A stretch of DNA of 6,869 bases from Phycisphaeraceae bacterium (GTDB lineage: Bacteria > Planctomycetota > Phycisphaerae > Phycisphaerales > Phycisphaeraceae): positions 1-6,869 of the forward strand of contig JADZCW010000313.1 of the NCBI GenBank assembly GCA_020851395.1, written 5' to 3'. Below, one piece after another: positions 6,675 to 6,869 of this stretch. The first letter of the stretch is position 1. Every line of letters begins with the position of its first letter. Below the pieces are notes generated by a model that searched no databases, was not told the DNA's origin, and saw only the letters and a list, made by a program, of their open reading frames with translations. Position numbers and translations under genes: made by a program.

Positions 6675-6710
6675 GCGGGCAACGACTCAGCCCGCCAAAC
6701 GTTTGTTTTT
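6675..6710 (+). terminator. terminator-like hairpin with downstream T-run before the reductase gene
   Basis: GCGGGC (6675-6680) and GCCCGC (6690-6695) form a 6-bp GC stem with a 9-base loop. Next come the 10-base palindrome CAAACGTTTG (6696-6705) and five T bases (6706-6710). The T-run is about 10 bases from the stem, which is far for a textbook intrinsic terminator, though the T-rich stretch begins sooner. It ends 28 bases before the next ATG. Confidence 0.45.
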
Positions 6711-6738
6711 CCCTCGATTCACGCAGGAGATAGGCTTC

Positions 6739-6869
6739 ATGAAATACCGGACACTCGGCAAGAGCGGCATCAAGGTCAGCGAGATCGGCTTCGGCTGCTG
6801 GGGCATCGGCGGCTGGGACAACTTCAAGGACGACAGCGAGTCGCTGCGGGCGTTGCACCGCGCGTTCGA
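6739..6869 (+). CDS. aldo/keto reductase, N-terminal part (3' end outside window)
   Basis: The first 43 residues of an aldo/keto reductase are visible before the window ends. The opening KYRTLGKSGIKVSEIGFGCW (2-21) is the typical N-terminal hairpin and first barrel strand of the NADP-dependent family, followed by GIGGWDNF and a helix (DDSESLRALHRAF) of the kind that precedes the 'DTA..YG' active-site strand. The catalytic Asp, Tyr, Lys and His all lie beyond the edge, so activity and substrate cannot be judged. AGGAGA (6725-6730) stands 8 bases before the ATG and supports this start. The gene follows the secreted-protein gene by 132 bases on the same strand, but the hairpins between them argue against simple co-transcription. 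Confidence 0.9.
   Translation, partial: MKYRTLGKSGIKVSEIGFGCWGIGGWDNFKDDSESLRALHRAF

Overview
The window is a high-GC bacterial chromosome segment. Two 60-base stretches that I counted inside genes gave 46-47 G+C. Genes are tightly packed, most have recognisable Shine-Dalgarno sequences, and the functions are mainly housekeeping or accessory metabolism. The secreted protein near the right end has an 'xWxVLGPF' opening and a 'GSDD..VWINGK' core. From memory this type is frequent in Planctomycetes and related PVC bacteria, so I lean towards a planctomycete (possibly Phycisphaerae-like). This rests on protein style alone, with no rRNA or marker phylogeny in the window.

Layout, left to right. 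(1) The 3' two-thirds of a D-isomer-specific 2-hydroxyacid dehydrogenase, cut by the window edge. (2) 56 bases later on the same strand, a 359-residue protein with a terpenoid-cyclase/prenyltransferase-like alpha/alpha-toroid appearance and unknown function. A 7-bp inverted repeat straddles its stop codon. (3) gnd, a decarboxylating 6-phosphogluconate dehydrogenase of the long type, with an extra loop of about 21 residues. (4) Convergent to gnd, a GNAT-family N-acetyltransferase in a local G+C dip (31-35 of 60 in counted stretches), which looks like a recently acquired single gene. (5) A YtcJ-like metal-dependent amidohydrolase on the minus strand. (6) Divergent from it, a small secreted beta-rich domain protein. 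(7) A 132-base intergenic stretch packed with inverted repeats, ending in a terminator-like hairpin just before the ribosome-binding site of (8) an aldo/keto reductase that runs off the right edge.

The genes do not form one obvious pathway. The 2-hydroxyacid dehydrogenase and the toroid protein are probably co-transcribed. gnd supplies NADPH and ribulose 5-phosphate in the oxidative pentose phosphate route and probably has its own promoter. The acetyltransferase, amidohydrolase, secreted protein and reductase look like independent units. I see no CRISPR array, insertion sequence, tRNA, rRNA, phage gene or defence system. The items most worth a second look are the hairpin cluster before the reductase, the GC-poor acetyltransferase island and the unclassified toroid protein. 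I found no convincing new multi-gene system.
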